Positions 1 to 10,193 of a stretch of 64,000 nucleotides of DNA are shown piece after piece. This DNA comes from Dastarcus helophoroides. Taxonomy: Eukaryota; Arthropoda; Insecta; Coleoptera; Bothrideridae. A model generated the notes under the pieces. That model was given only the letters and a program-made list of their open reading frames with translations, was not told the origin of the DNA and did no database searches. Made by a program: the position numbers and the translations under genes. How positions within the stretch are numbered: position 1 is the first letter of the stretch; each line of letters begins with the position of its first letter. The stretch lies in assembly GCA_028583605.1 (NCBI GenBank), contig CM053327.1, forward strand, positions 44,010,559-44,074,558. The letters run 5' to 3'.

Positions 1-438
1 TCCTAATAACTCATAACAGCTTCTTCCTGAAATTAATGAAAGAGTTGATTGTTGTAAATCAATAACGGAAATTAAACCTTATAATAAACAAGATAAATTA
101 CACTATGTAATAGTTCGAATTTTTCAAAAATCGTTTGGTGAACGCCGAAGATTTTCTCTATAACTATAACTTTAACAGCTTAAAAACTTAGTTACATCGT
201 ACATCCTGGTTGTAGTTTTCAGCGATAATTTAATCAATTAACAAGTAGCTAGTTCTTGAAATACGATCGAACTACTTTGTAAATATTTTCAACTGTAGCA
301 CGGTCGACTGTTTTTATTACAGAACATTTAATTGAAACCGTATGTCGTTTTATATTTGGGTTTATTTATTTGTTGACCGTTGCATTTTTTTTTTTTTATT
401 TAGATTCTTTTCTGAAAGATTCCTTCATTTTTTTTCAG
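1..438 (+). other. dlg1: dlg1 intron, 3' part, with 3' splice site
   Basis: This is AT-rich non-coding sequence ending in a long T-rich tract (about 386-436) and the acceptor CAG at 436-438, directly before the first recognisable dlg1 exon. I see no coding sequence, RNA gene or repeat in it. Calling it intron is inferred from the acceptor and from the exon beginning in the middle of a PDZ domain. Confidence 0.75.
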
Positions 439-585
439 AAAGGCGAAGTCAATTTAGAAAACGTGTCGCACGAAGAAGCTGTAGCCACGTTGAAAACGAC
501 CCAAGATCGTGTAGTCCTTGTTGTTGCTAAACCAGACAGTGCCTTTAATCCTCCAGGATCCGACACGTCGTATTCACCCCAACTT
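439..585 (+). CDS. dlg1: discs large (dlg1) exon: C-terminal part of PDZ2 and start of the linker
   Basis: This 147-nt exon encodes 49 residues starting KGEVNLENVSHEEAVATLK and ending SYSPQL. It matches the end of the second PDZ domain of Dlg/PSD-95 MAGUK scaffolds: the NLENV strand, then the alpha-B helix SHEEAVATLK whose first His is the usual class I ligand-contacting residue, then the last beta strand DRVVLVVAK and a Pro/Ser-rich linker. Discs large is a membrane-associated scaffold at septate junctions and synapses that binds C-terminal peptides of channels and adhesion proteins. The exon is bounded by a T-rich tract plus CAG (to 438) and a strong donor GTAAGT (586-591). Read this way it starts and ends in phase 0. 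The rest of PDZ2 must lie upstream of the window. Family assignment rests on recalled Dlg homology; the boundaries are direct from the sequence. Confidence 0.87.
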
Positions 586-599
586 TGTAAGTATTAACT

Positions 600-3450
600 C
601 TATATACCACTGACGTATCCAAGTTAACTTAAACTATATTTCACTTAAACTTAATCTCAACTTAACTTAAGCCTAAAAAACTTCACCTAAACTTAACTTT
701 AACCTAGGTTTAAATTAAGTTAAGTTAAATTGAAGTTAACTTTTCAAGTTCAAATTTTACTTACATTTCACTTTAATCTAATTTAAACTTAAGTTTAAGT
801 TAAGTTATATTTCAGGTAACTTAAAGTTAACTTAAACTTCACTTGAACTTAATCGCAACTGAATTTAAACCTAACCTAAATCCAACAAACTTTACTTAAA
901 CTTAAGTTTAAATTTAGTTTAAGTTAGGTTAAATCTATGTTAGGTTTAAGTTAACTCAAATCTAACATAGGCTCAATTAAAACCTAATTTAAACCTAACT
1001 TAAACATAACTTAAAAAACTTAACCTAAACTTAACTTAAACCTAATTTAAACTTAACTTTATTTTAACTTAAACTTAACTTCAACTTAAATTAAACTTTA
1101 CCTAAATTTAATTTAAAGTTTACTTACACCTAACTTAAGCCCAATTTAAATTTAATTTAATATTAACTTAAACCTAAATTTAAATAAAGTTTATGTTAAT
1201 TTTAAGTTAATTTTAAATTAACTAACTCAATTTAAACCTAACTCAAGCCTAACTTAAACTTAACCTAAACTTATACCTAATCTCAACTGAATTTAAACAT
1301 AACCTAAATCTAACAAACTTTACTTAATTTGGTTTAAGTTAGGTTAAATCTAAGTTAGGTTTAAGTTAACTCAAATCTAACATAGGCTCAATTAAAACCT
1401 AATTTAAACCTAACTTAAACATAACTTAAACTTAACCTAAACTTAACTTAAACCTAATTTAAACTTTACCTAAATTTAATTTAAAGTTTACTTACACCTA
1501 ACTTAAGCCCAATTTAAATTTAATTTAATATTAACTTAAACCTAAATTTAAATAAAGTTTATGTTAATTTTAAGTTAACTTTAAATTAACTAACTCAATT
1601 TAAACCTAACTCAAGCCTAACTTAAACTTAACCTAAACTTATACCTAATCTCAACTGAATTTAAACATAACCTAAATCTAACAAACTTTACTTAATTTAG
1701 TTTAAGTTTGGTTAAATCTATGTTACGTTTAAGTTAACTCAAACCTGACTTAGGTTGAATTAAAACTGAATTTAAACCTAACTTAAACTTAACCTAAACT
1801 TTACTTAAACCTAATTTAAACTTAGCTTAAGCCTGACTTAAACCTAACTTCAACCTAACTTAAACTTTACCTAAATTTAAGTTAAAATTTACCTAAACCT
1901 TAATTAAACCTAATTTAAGCCTAATTTAAACTTAACCTAAACCTTACTTAAACCTAATTTAAACTTAAATTTAAATTAAGTTTAAGTTAACTCAAACCTA
2001 ACTTAGGCTCAATTAAAACTTAATTTAAACATAACTAAACTTAACCTAAACTTTACGTAAACCTAATTTAAACTTAACTTAAACTTTGCCCAAATTTAAG
2101 TTAAACTTTACTTAAACCCTAATTAAACTTAACTTAAGCTTAATTTAAACCTAATTTAAAATTAACTTAAACTTAACCTAAAGCTTTAAGTTAAGTTTAA
2201 GTTAACTTTTAAATAGCTTAGACTCAATTTAAACTTAACTTAATGTTAAACTAAACTTAACTTAACCTAAACTTAACTTATACTTAATCACAATTGAATT
2301 TGAACTTAACCTAAATCTAACAAATTTTACGTAAGCTTAACTTTAAATTTAGTTTAAGTTAGGTTAAATCTAAGTTAAGTTTAAGTTTACTCAAACCTAA
2401 CTTAGGCTCAATTAAAACTTAATTTAAGCATAACTAAACTTAACCTAAACTTTACCTAAACCTAATTTAAACTTAACTTAAACTTTGCCCAAATTTAAGT
2501 TAAACTTTACTTAAACCCTAATTAAACTTAAGCTTAATTTAAACCTAATTTAAAATTAACTTAAACTTAACTTAAGCTTAATTTAAACCTAATTTAAAAT
2601 TAACTTAAACTTAACCTAAAGCTTTAAGTTAAGTTTAAGTTAACTTTTAAATAACTTAGACTCAATTTAAACTTAACTTAATGTTAAACTAAACTTAACT
2701 TAACCTAAACTTAACTTATACTTAATCACAATTGAATTTGAACTTAATCTAAATCTAACAAATTTTACTTAAGCTTAACTTTAAGTTTAGTTTAAGTCAG
2801 GTTAAATTAGGTTTAAGTAAAGTTAAGTTAAGTTTAAGTTTACTCAAACCTAACTTTACTTAAACCTTAATTAAGCTTAATTTAAACCTAATTTAAAATT
2901 AACTCAAACTTAACCTTAAGGTTTAGGTTAAGTTTAAATTATTTTTAAAATAACTTAGACCCATTTTAAACTTAACTTAAGGTTAAACTTAACTTATACT
3001 TAATCACAACTGAATTTGAACTTAACCTAAATTTAACAAATTTTACTTAAGCTTAACTTCAAATTTAACTTCAACTTAACTTAAACTTTATCCAAATTTA
3101 AGTTAAATTTTACTTAAACTTTAATTAAAATTAACTTAAATTTAACTTAAATCTTTAAGTTAAGTTTAAGGTAACTTTAAAATAAATTACTCAATTTGAA
3201 CTCAACTTAAGTTTACTAAAACTTAACTTATACTTAATCTCAACTGAATTTAAAGTTAACTTAAATCTAACAAACTTTACTTAAACTTAACTTTAAATTT
3301 AGTTTAAGTTAGGTTAAATCTAAGTTATGTTTAAGTTAGGTTAAATCTAAGTTATGTTTAAGTTAAGTCAAATCTAACTTAGGCTCAATTAAAGCCTGAT
3401 TTAAACCTAACTTAAATATAACTGAACTTAACCTAAACTTTACTTAAACC
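600..3450. repeat. Degenerate hexamer array (CTTAAA / CCTAAA / CTTAAC type), left block
   Basis: Nearly the whole stretch is built from 6-bp words such as CTTAAA, CCTAAA, CTTAAC, CCTAAC and their complements. Longer units recur: a segment from 941 (TAGGTTTAAGTTAACTCAAA) returns at about 1356, roughly 415 bp later, and related segments near 1995 and 2392 are about 400 bp apart. Stretches in opposite orientation (GTTTAAGTTAAG) are interspersed. There is no coding potential. It lies in the intron after the PDZ2 exon. The CCTAA content recalls the insect telomere repeat TTAGG, but the array is not a run of pentamers and I do not call it telomeric. Confidence 0.85.
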
Positions 3451-3505
3451 TTGAAACACAGAACTTGTCCCCTGAAACCAAGAAAAATTAAAAAACACAA
3501 CAAAG

Positions 3506-3554
3506 GTTGCTCCAACGCGTTTCGACAGCCAAGCTGTCATCTTCAGAGAGAAAC
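3506..3554 (-). ncRNA. Hammerhead-like motif, mirror copy in the left arm
   Basis: This is the reverse complement of the motif at 3860-3908, carried by the left arm of the palindrome. It has the same CUGANGA-like core, stem II, GAA and ACGCGT. The arm mismatch places a G where the right arm has A in the first stem I position, giving a G-T wobble. Confidence 0.4.
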
Positions 3555-3859
3555 TAACATCTAATCTTAAAATTAACCCTTATATACTAAGAATATTCAC
3601 TTCGTGCGTGATCGGCCGCACCCGAACGCGCATCCAATCATACACGTCGTTGTGTCACAATTTCTTATCTATCAACCTTAACTATTTTTAACAGGGATGA
3701 ATGGCCTAAAGGTCCATCCCTGTTAAAAATAGTTAAGGTTGATAGATAAGAAATTGTGACACAACGACGTGTATGATTGGATGCGCGTTCGGGTGCGGCC
3801 GATCACGCACGAAGTGAATATTCTTAGTATATAAGGGTTAATTTTAAGATTAGATGTTA

Positions 3860-3908
3860 GTTTCTCTCTGAAGATGACAGCTTGGCTGTCGAAACGCGTT
3901 AGAGCAAC
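3860..3908 (+). ncRNA. Hammerhead-ribozyme-like motif in the fold-back right arm
   Basis: In order: stem I 5' strand GTTTCTCT (3860-3867); core CTGAAGA (3868-3874), fitting CUGANGA; one extra T; stem II GACAGC/GCTGTC (3876-3881 and 3885-3890) around loop TTG; GAA (3891-3893); a self-complementary ACGCGT as a minimal stem III (3894-3899); H17 = T (3900); and stem I 3' strand AGAGCAAC (3901-3908), which pairs with the 5' strand with one mismatch. Very short stem III hammerheads acting as dimers are known from Penelope-like elements. The extra T after A9 departs from the consensus, so cleavage is uncertain. The left arm carries the mirror copy on the - strand. Confidence 0.45.
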
Positions 3909-4015
3909 CTTTGTTGTGTTTTTTAATTTTTCTTGGTTTCAGGGGACAAGTTCTGTGTTTCAATTTTTGAAGATAACCAAGGACCAGTCCGTTCCATCAA
4001 AAATTTACTTAAACC

Positions 4016-5212
4016 TAATTTAAACCTAACCCTAACTTAACTTTAACTCAACTTACACTTTACCTAAATTTAAACCTAACTTTAAATTAACTTAACCTAA
4101 ACCTTACTTAAACCTAACTTAAACCTATATTTAAATTAAGTCTAAGTGAAGTTTAAGTTTACTTTAAATAATTTAAACTCAACTTAAACGTAACTTAAAC
4201 CTAAGTCAAACTTAACTTAAACTTAGTTTTAACCTAACTTGATATTAATCCACACTTAAATTTCAGTAAACCTAAATTTAACTTAAACTTTATTTAAACT
4301 TAACTTTCGCTTAATTGAAATTTAAATTAAGTTTAATTTAAACCTCACTTAACCTTAACCTAACTTAAACCTGACCTAAATTTAACCTAGCTTAAACTGA
4401 ACGTAGACTTAACTTGAGTTTTAATTAAATTTAAGTTATGTTTAATGTTTTTAACTTAACTTAACCTAAACTTAAGTTTAAGTTAAGTTTAATCCAGGTT
4501 TAAACTAAGGTAATTTTAAGTTAAGCTCAATTTTAGCCTAACTTGAACTTAACTTAAACCTAGCTTGAACTTAACTTAAACGTAACTGAAACTTAAGTTA
4601 AACTCTTCTTAAACTTAATTTAAATCTAATTTAAATTTGACCTAAAGCTAACCTAAACCTAACTTTAAACCTAAACTTAACTTAAGTTAAAGTTAGGTTT
4701 AAACTAAGGTAATTTTAAGTTAAGCTCAATTTTAGCCTAACTTGAACTTAACCTAAACCTAGCTTGAACTTAACTTAAACGTAACTGAAACTTAAGTTAA
4801 ACCCTTCTTACACTTGATTTAAACCGAATTTAAACTTGACTTAAAGTTAACCTAAACCTAACTGTAAACCTAAACTTAACTTAAGTTAAAGTTAGGTTTA
4901 AACTAAGGTAATTTTAAGTTAAGCTTAACTTTAGCCTAACTTGAACTTAACCTAAACCTAGCTTGAACTTAACTGAAACGTAACTGAAACTTAAACCCTT
5001 CTTACACTTGATTTAAACCGAATTTAAACTTGACTTAAAGTTAACTTAAACCTAACTTTAAATGTTGCTTAATTAACTTAAAGTTAATTTAAACCTAACT
5101 TTAACTTAACTTAAACTTAATGTAAAATTAATCTAAAGTAAAGTAAACTTAAACTAAACCTAAATTTAACTGAAACCAAACTTAAACCTTACTTAAACTT
5201 AACTTAAAGTTC
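4016..5212. repeat. Degenerate hexamer array, right block
   Basis: This continues the TTAAAC/CCTAAA array after the fold-back element. A longer unit starting AGGTTTAAACTAAGGTAATT recurs at about 4498, 4692 and 4884, giving a local period near 193 bp. The array stops abruptly at about 5212, where ordinary mixed sequence begins. No genes are visible. Confidence 0.85.
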
Positions 5213-6227
5213 ATATTTTCCCGTCATTCCAAGATTACAATTTCTGCTTTATTGCTAAATCGAGTGTAAACATCGTTTTTTTTATGGAATAAGGTATTTT
5301 TCAAAATGTTAAATTTCTTATGATCAGAATTTAATTTTTGATGGAAATTAATATTAATATGGAATTATTATTATTGTTAGTATGGAAATTACAAAGTAGC
5401 TCCTCTTTTGGCAATTTTCTGGATTCGCTTCTGCTATGAACCTACACATTTATCGAAAATTCTCTGTTTAAAACAATGTTCCAATCTCGTTAAACATGTT
5501 TGAAGAATAATTCGTTAAAAATGCTTGGAGCCTCCAGAGTTTCACCCTTTACAATTTGGAAGCAGTTTAACCCGAAATTTGTCCCTAACGATCACGTTAA
5601 GAAGTTTTAATGAGCTTATTTTTGTGAAGGTAATTTGGTCAAAGAGTTTCAGATAATTATATTTTTCATTACACCGTAAACTTTTTAACGTCTGCTTTGA
5701 TGATGTCTTTGTGTTACTCCTTTCGTTTACGAATATTCGTTTAAAAAAAATAATAAAATTTTATTGGGGTCCGTTTAGGGGGTAACGTAAATTTATGACT
5801 TGTGCGCTTCAAGGCACAACACGTAAATATCCCTGTTCGGGAATAAGTGACAACTGTTATTCATGATAGCTGGCTGAAAAAATTAAAAGCTGAAAGCAAA
5901 TTTGTATTGTTTTCGATTCGCTGTGACGTTGTTGGTGCTTTGCATATTAATAAATTCATTTATTAAGGTACTCGTTGTTTCGCCGGGGAATTACATTGTT
6001 TGTGCAGCGCTAAATTTTAGTATAAAACTGCAGCGCATCCATTAAAGCAAGACTTTATTTCCGCCATTTGCATTTTATGGAAATCAACTAAATCAGTGCT
6101 ATCATGCACTTCAAGAAATTGGAATTGCTATATAACTTTTCAGTAAAATGTTTGGATTTTTTAAATTTAGAATTTGTTTTTGTTCAGTGATATTCTGAAG
6201 TAAGGGAATATTCCATGAAATTTCAGT

Positions 6228-6290
6228 GGTAGACGTAGCTAGATAGGGGGCACTTGCCCCCCTGACTCATGCAGCTAAAGGAAAATTTAT
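6228..6290 (+). mobile_element. Dispersed element end (TAGACGTAGCTAG ... GGGGGCACTTGCCCCC type)
   Basis: A short block with TAGACGTAGCTAG, a G-run/C-run around CACTTG, and GACTCATGCAGCTAAA recurs at 27640-27715. A looser version occurs at 20567-20600 and a weak one near 28193-28240. The G-run/C-run hairpin is typical of DNA transposon ends, but the family is not identified and no TIR partner is visible. Confidence 0.4.
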
Positions 6291-6564
6291 ATTTAATTGT
6301 CCTTGAGGTCTTGAGGAAGAAGTTGGAATTTTCGAAAGGGTCGATACTTTGATATAACACTGTCAATGTATAACATACTTTAAAAAAAATTGTGGAATTC
6401 TTTAATTCTTCTTGTATTCATACTTCTTATACATCACAATGGTTTAACATACCAACGATGCAGGATAAAAAACAAACTCATCGGCCTAGGGGTAGTTTTA
6501 ACAGTTGGTGGAAACGTTCCCGAATTTCCTTCTAATTAAACCTGCCATTGTCTGGCGCCTTGTC

Positions 6565-6593
6565 CAATTTCCTTTCAATTTTCCTAGGTAAGT
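6565..6593 (+). promoter_or_regulatory. dlg1: Candidate recursive (ratchet) splice site
   Basis: A pyrimidine-rich stretch (about 6567-6585) runs into CCTAG (6583-6587) followed at once by GTAAGT (6588-6593). A 3' splice site fused to a perfect 5' splice site is the signature of zero-nucleotide recursive splice sites known from long Drosophila introns. It lies 147 nt upstream of the linker exon, which is an unusual position. It could instead be the donor of an unrecognised exon. Confidence 0.4.
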
Positions 6594-6734
6594 AGGGGAG
6601 ATCGTTAAACTAATATTCTTGAAACAATTAGTCCGCTTCCAACAGCGCCAAAGGAAGTGATATTCCAGGACAGCTTCCCTTGGACACTATAAATTTAATG
6701 CTTTACCTGGCACTAATCAACATTATTGTTACAG

Positions 6735-6837
6735 CTACTAAGGCGTCGCATCCTTACTCTGAATCTGTCCATTCCTCGAACGCTGCCTTGCATCGACCAT
6801 CCACACCAAGGGCCGTTAGTCAAGAAGATGTATCAAG
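6735..6837 (+). CDS. dlg1: discs large (dlg1) exon: PDZ2-PDZ3 linker
   Basis: The reading frame gives ASHPYSESVHSSNAALHRP followed by STPRAVSQEDVSR. The TPRAVSxEDxxR segment is the conserved lead-in to PDZ3 in insect Dlg. The donor GTATGC (6838-6843) leaves AG of the last codon, completed by the first A of the exon at 63522, giving SR|EVR; this fits Dlg and ties the two exons together across the giant intron. The start is ambiguous. The strong acceptor ACAG (6731-6734) gives an exon at 6735 needing one upstream nucleotide. The weaker AAG (6740-6742) gives a start at 6743 in phase 0, matching the exon ending at 585. Either the second acceptor is used or a small intervening exon was missed. The linker is Ser/Pro-rich and probably disordered, and this region varies by alternative splicing in other animals. 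Confidence 0.8.
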
Positions 6838-8218
6838 GTATGCTAATTTTGTATTCCAATTTTTAATGTTGCTGTGATGTTGATGACATTGTTTTAAACA
6901 AAGGGGATTAATGTTATAGGTGCACCTGATGTATTTTAGTTTCAATTTTGCCAATTTTCTCCACAAATGTGTGCATTTCGCGTATTGGACAAAGCGTTAC
7001 AAAGCTAAAACGTGTTTTCCTATTGTTAAATCGATCTCGATGGCAATTAATTTGGTTTGAAACCTATCGTTCAATATAAATTCAATTAATGCCGCATTTA
7101 TATTGAGAAATTAAACCACTCATCAATGAATATTTATTGCAGACATAATCTAACGATTATTGGATGCAGATGAAAGCCTTTATATATTACTATGAATAGC
7201 TTAATGCAAAATTGGACGATTTTGTGCTTAATTAAGATAAAGGGGATAGTTATATGCATATTATATGCAAATTTGTTTAAGTTTCATTACTTTTGCTTGA
7301 TATTGGACTGCAAACATCAAATTAATCCTTACCTTTTTACCACATCAATGCTTACTAAGAGTTATCACCTCGCTACTTGGAAACGATACCAAATATCGTA
7401 ATTAATAATAAATTAGTTATACACTGACGTCCTAAATGGACTTAATAAATTCAAGTCTAGTGCATTTTGACTTGAAATTAGATAACTTAGTGCTTATTGC
7501 ATTGAATGTAACTACCAAGAACTAGATGGAGCTCAACTCGTATATTGTATTCAGCAATTCCAGAATTAGTTATACCTGGTCTCTGGTTATACCACTTGTC
7601 TTTGAGTTATACCTCACAGGACGACGCTAGTGGACCACATAATTAGGACTCAACTTTCTGTTGATTCCATGCTGCAGATCAAACTCCCAAATTAGTAGCC
7701 TGTAATTCTGGAACATCTATTTACTTTAAGACCTGGGATTGAATTAAAACAGACAAAGCAAAAGCCAAACAGGTCAGTTGATTGTTTATAAAATTGAAAT
7801 GTGTGATATCTTTATTGGACACAATTATTATTCAAATATACGATGTATTGTACATTAATAAATTCCTCACGTTTTGGTTTGTCTTTCCTGCTTAAGTTAA
7901 ACCAGTCACCGGTGTAAATTAGTATAATATTAACAACGATAGGTGATAGTTCCTTGATACTTCGTGTTAAATGTTAAAATGTGATGTGTGTGTGTGTCAG
8001 AAGAATTTCTATGCGGGTTTTGAACAAACAACCCATGTTGAATAAAACGCGTTTAGACAGGTAAAGATGTAAGAATATTTCAAAGATATGTTTGCGAAAT
8101 GATTTAGATAAAGCATTTTATTATGTTACAAAAGTTATATTTAAGATTCGCAGCAACTATTTTAGAAGCGTATTTCTCAAGTTTAACAGTTTAAATACTT
8201 TTGGTATTTAAATTTTTT
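6838..8218 (+). other. dlg1: Start of the giant dlg1 intron, mixed sequence
   Basis: AT-rich intron begins at the donor of the linker exon. A short TG run lies near 7981-7998. I see no exon, RNA gene or tandem array. Small open frames here (for example 7192-7401) have no protein-like conservation I can recognise. Confidence 0.7.
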
Positions 8219-10193
8219 GTTCAAAATGAAGCTGGAAGAAAAAACGCTGTTTAGCTCCTCGGCATATACGAAAAGTGATCAAATGATCACTAACATAAAT
8301 TGATTGTATCCGAATGCCAAAAATGCACTACATAAAGACAGTAGTATGGTGGAAAAAGGAAATATTACTGATGAACTTTCGTTTTTCATTGAAATTTTGA
8401 CCACCAAATGATTATTAAGATGAATTGATTGTGTCCAAATCCCAAAAATATACCACATGAAGACATTATTATGATGGAAAAAGAAAATACTACTGATGAA
8501 CTTTCGTTTTTCATTAACATTTTGACCACCAAACGATTATTAAGATGAATTGATTGCATCCCTGTGCAAAAAATGTACCATATGAAGACAAAATTGTGAT
8601 GGAAAAAGAAAGTGTTACTGATGAAATTTCGATTTCCATTGAAATTTTTAACACCAAATGATTCATTAAAACGGATTGATTGTACCCGAATGGGAAAAAT
8701 ATATTATATGAAGACAAAATTGTGATGGAAAAAGAAAATATTACTGATGAACCTTCGTTTTTCACTTAAATGTTGATCACCAGATGATTATCAAGATGGA
8801 TTGATTGTATCCAAATGCCAAAAATGTACCACATGAAGACAATATTATGATGGAAAAAGAAGGTATTACTGATGAACTTTCGTTTTTCATTGAAATTTTG
8901 GCCACCAAACGATTATTAACGCGAATTGATTTTATCCGAATGCGAAAAAGATACCACATGAAGACAATATTATAGTGGAAAAAGAAAACATTACTGATGA
9001 ACTACTATTTTTCATTAAAATTTTGACCACCAAACGATTATTAAGATGAATTGATTGCATCCCAGTGCCAAAAATGTACCATATGAAGACAAAATTGTGA
9101 TGGAAAAAGAAAGTGTTACTGATGAACTTTCGATTTCCATTGAAATTTTTAACACCAAATGATCATTAAAACGGATTGATTGTACCCGAATGGGAAAAAT
9201 ATATCATATGAAGACAAAATTGTGATGGAAAAAGGAAATATTACTGATGAACCTTCGTTTTTCACTTAAATGTTGATCACCAGATGATTATCAAGATGGA
9301 TTGATTGTATCCAAATGCCAAAAATGTACCACATGAAGACAATATTATGATGGAAAAAGAAGATATTACTGATGAACTTTCGTTTTTCATTGAAATTTTG
9401 GCCACCAAACGATTATTAACGCGAATTGATTTTATCCGAATGCGAAAAAGATACCACATGAAGACAACATTATAGTGGAAAAAGAAAACATTACTGATGA
9501 ACTACCATTTTTCATTAAAATTTTGACCACCAAACGATTATTAAGATTAATTGATTGTATCCCAGTGCAAAAAATGTACCGCATGAAGACAAAATTGTGA
9601 TGGAAAAAGAAAATATTACTGATGAGCTTTTGATTCCCATTGAAATTTTGAACACCAAAGGATTATTAGGATGAATTGATTGTATCCGAATGTCAAAAAT
9701 GTACCACATGAAGACAATATCATGATGGAAAAAGAAAATATTACTGATGAACCTTCTTTTTTCACTTAAATGTTGATCACCAGATGATTATCAAGATGGA
9801 TTGATTGTATCCAACTGCCAAAAATGTACCACATGAAGACAATATTATGATGGAAAAAGAAGATATTACGATGAACTTTCGTTTTTCATTGAAATTTTGG
9901 CCACCAAACGATTATTAACGCGAATTGATTTTATCCAAATGCGAAAAAGATACCACATGAAGACAATATTATAGTGGAAAAAGAAAACATTACTGATGAA
10001 CTTCCATTTTTCATTAAAATTTTGACCACCAAACGATTAGTAAGATGAATTGATTGCATCCCAGTGCAAAAAATGTACCGTATGAAGACAAAATTGTGAT
10101 GGAAAAAGAAAATATTGCTGATGAGCTTTTGATTCCCATTGAAATTTTGAACACCAAATGATCATTAAGAGGGATTGGTTGTACCCGAATGGG
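8219..10193 (+). repeat. ~125-bp satellite (family A), + orientation, first block
   Basis: About 16 monomers of roughly 125 bp. Each contains GAAGACAATATTATGATGG, the box AATATTACTGATGAACTTTC, then TTTTGACCACCAAATGATTA and GATTGTATCCGAATGCC. A four-monomer higher-order unit of 500 bp is evident: the variant TTCACTTAAATGTTGATCAC occurs at 8761, 9261 and 9761. The first ~70 bp (8219-8290) is not satellite but travels with it as an inverted copy at 25715-25785. Small - strand frames inside are repeat shadows. Confidence 0.92.

Larger units (their letters stand above)
3451..4003 (+). mobile_element. Long fold-back element, probably Penelope-like (PLE) derived, with 12-bp direct flanking repeats
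   Basis: Two arms, 3451-3699 and 3715-3963, are each 249 nt and almost perfect reverse complements around a 15-nt spacer. I noticed one mismatch, in the stretch before ACGCGT. After the right arm come 40 nt of unpaired tail (TTTTTGAAGATAACCAAGG to TCCGTTCCATCAAAAA). TTTACTTAAACC occurs at both edges (3439-3450 and 4004-4015), consistent with a target-site duplication, although the host array is itself repetitive. Related copies occur at 33218-33345, 41661-41877, 42441-42525 and 59971-60035. Inverted terminal repeats, a short extra tail on one side, variable TSDs of 12-13 bp and a hammerhead-like motif all occur in Penelope-like retroelements. No reverse transcriptase is present here, so this is a non-autonomous or rearranged copy. 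A plain fold-back DNA transposon is the main alternative. Confidence 0.7.
5213..6734 (+). other. dlg1: dlg1 intron, mixed sequence up to the linker exon
   Basis: This is low-repeat AT-rich intron. It contains a short dispersed element (6228-6290), a perfect TAG|GTAAGT ratchet-like site at 6587/6588, and the acceptor ACAG at 6731-6734. I see no convincing exon: a frame between acceptor 6504 and donor 6588 is open, but its phase does not fit the neighbouring exons. Confidence 0.6.

Noticed and set aside
600..5212. Internal telomere array
   Set aside because: CCTAA words are common, but the unit is a degenerate hexamer with many CTTAAA words and both orientations, not runs of TTAGG.
6505..6587. 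Extra dlg1 exon between acceptor 6504 and donor 6588
   Set aside because: The frame is open, but its 83-nt length gives a phase that joins neither candidate start of the linker exon, and the translation does not look like Dlg.
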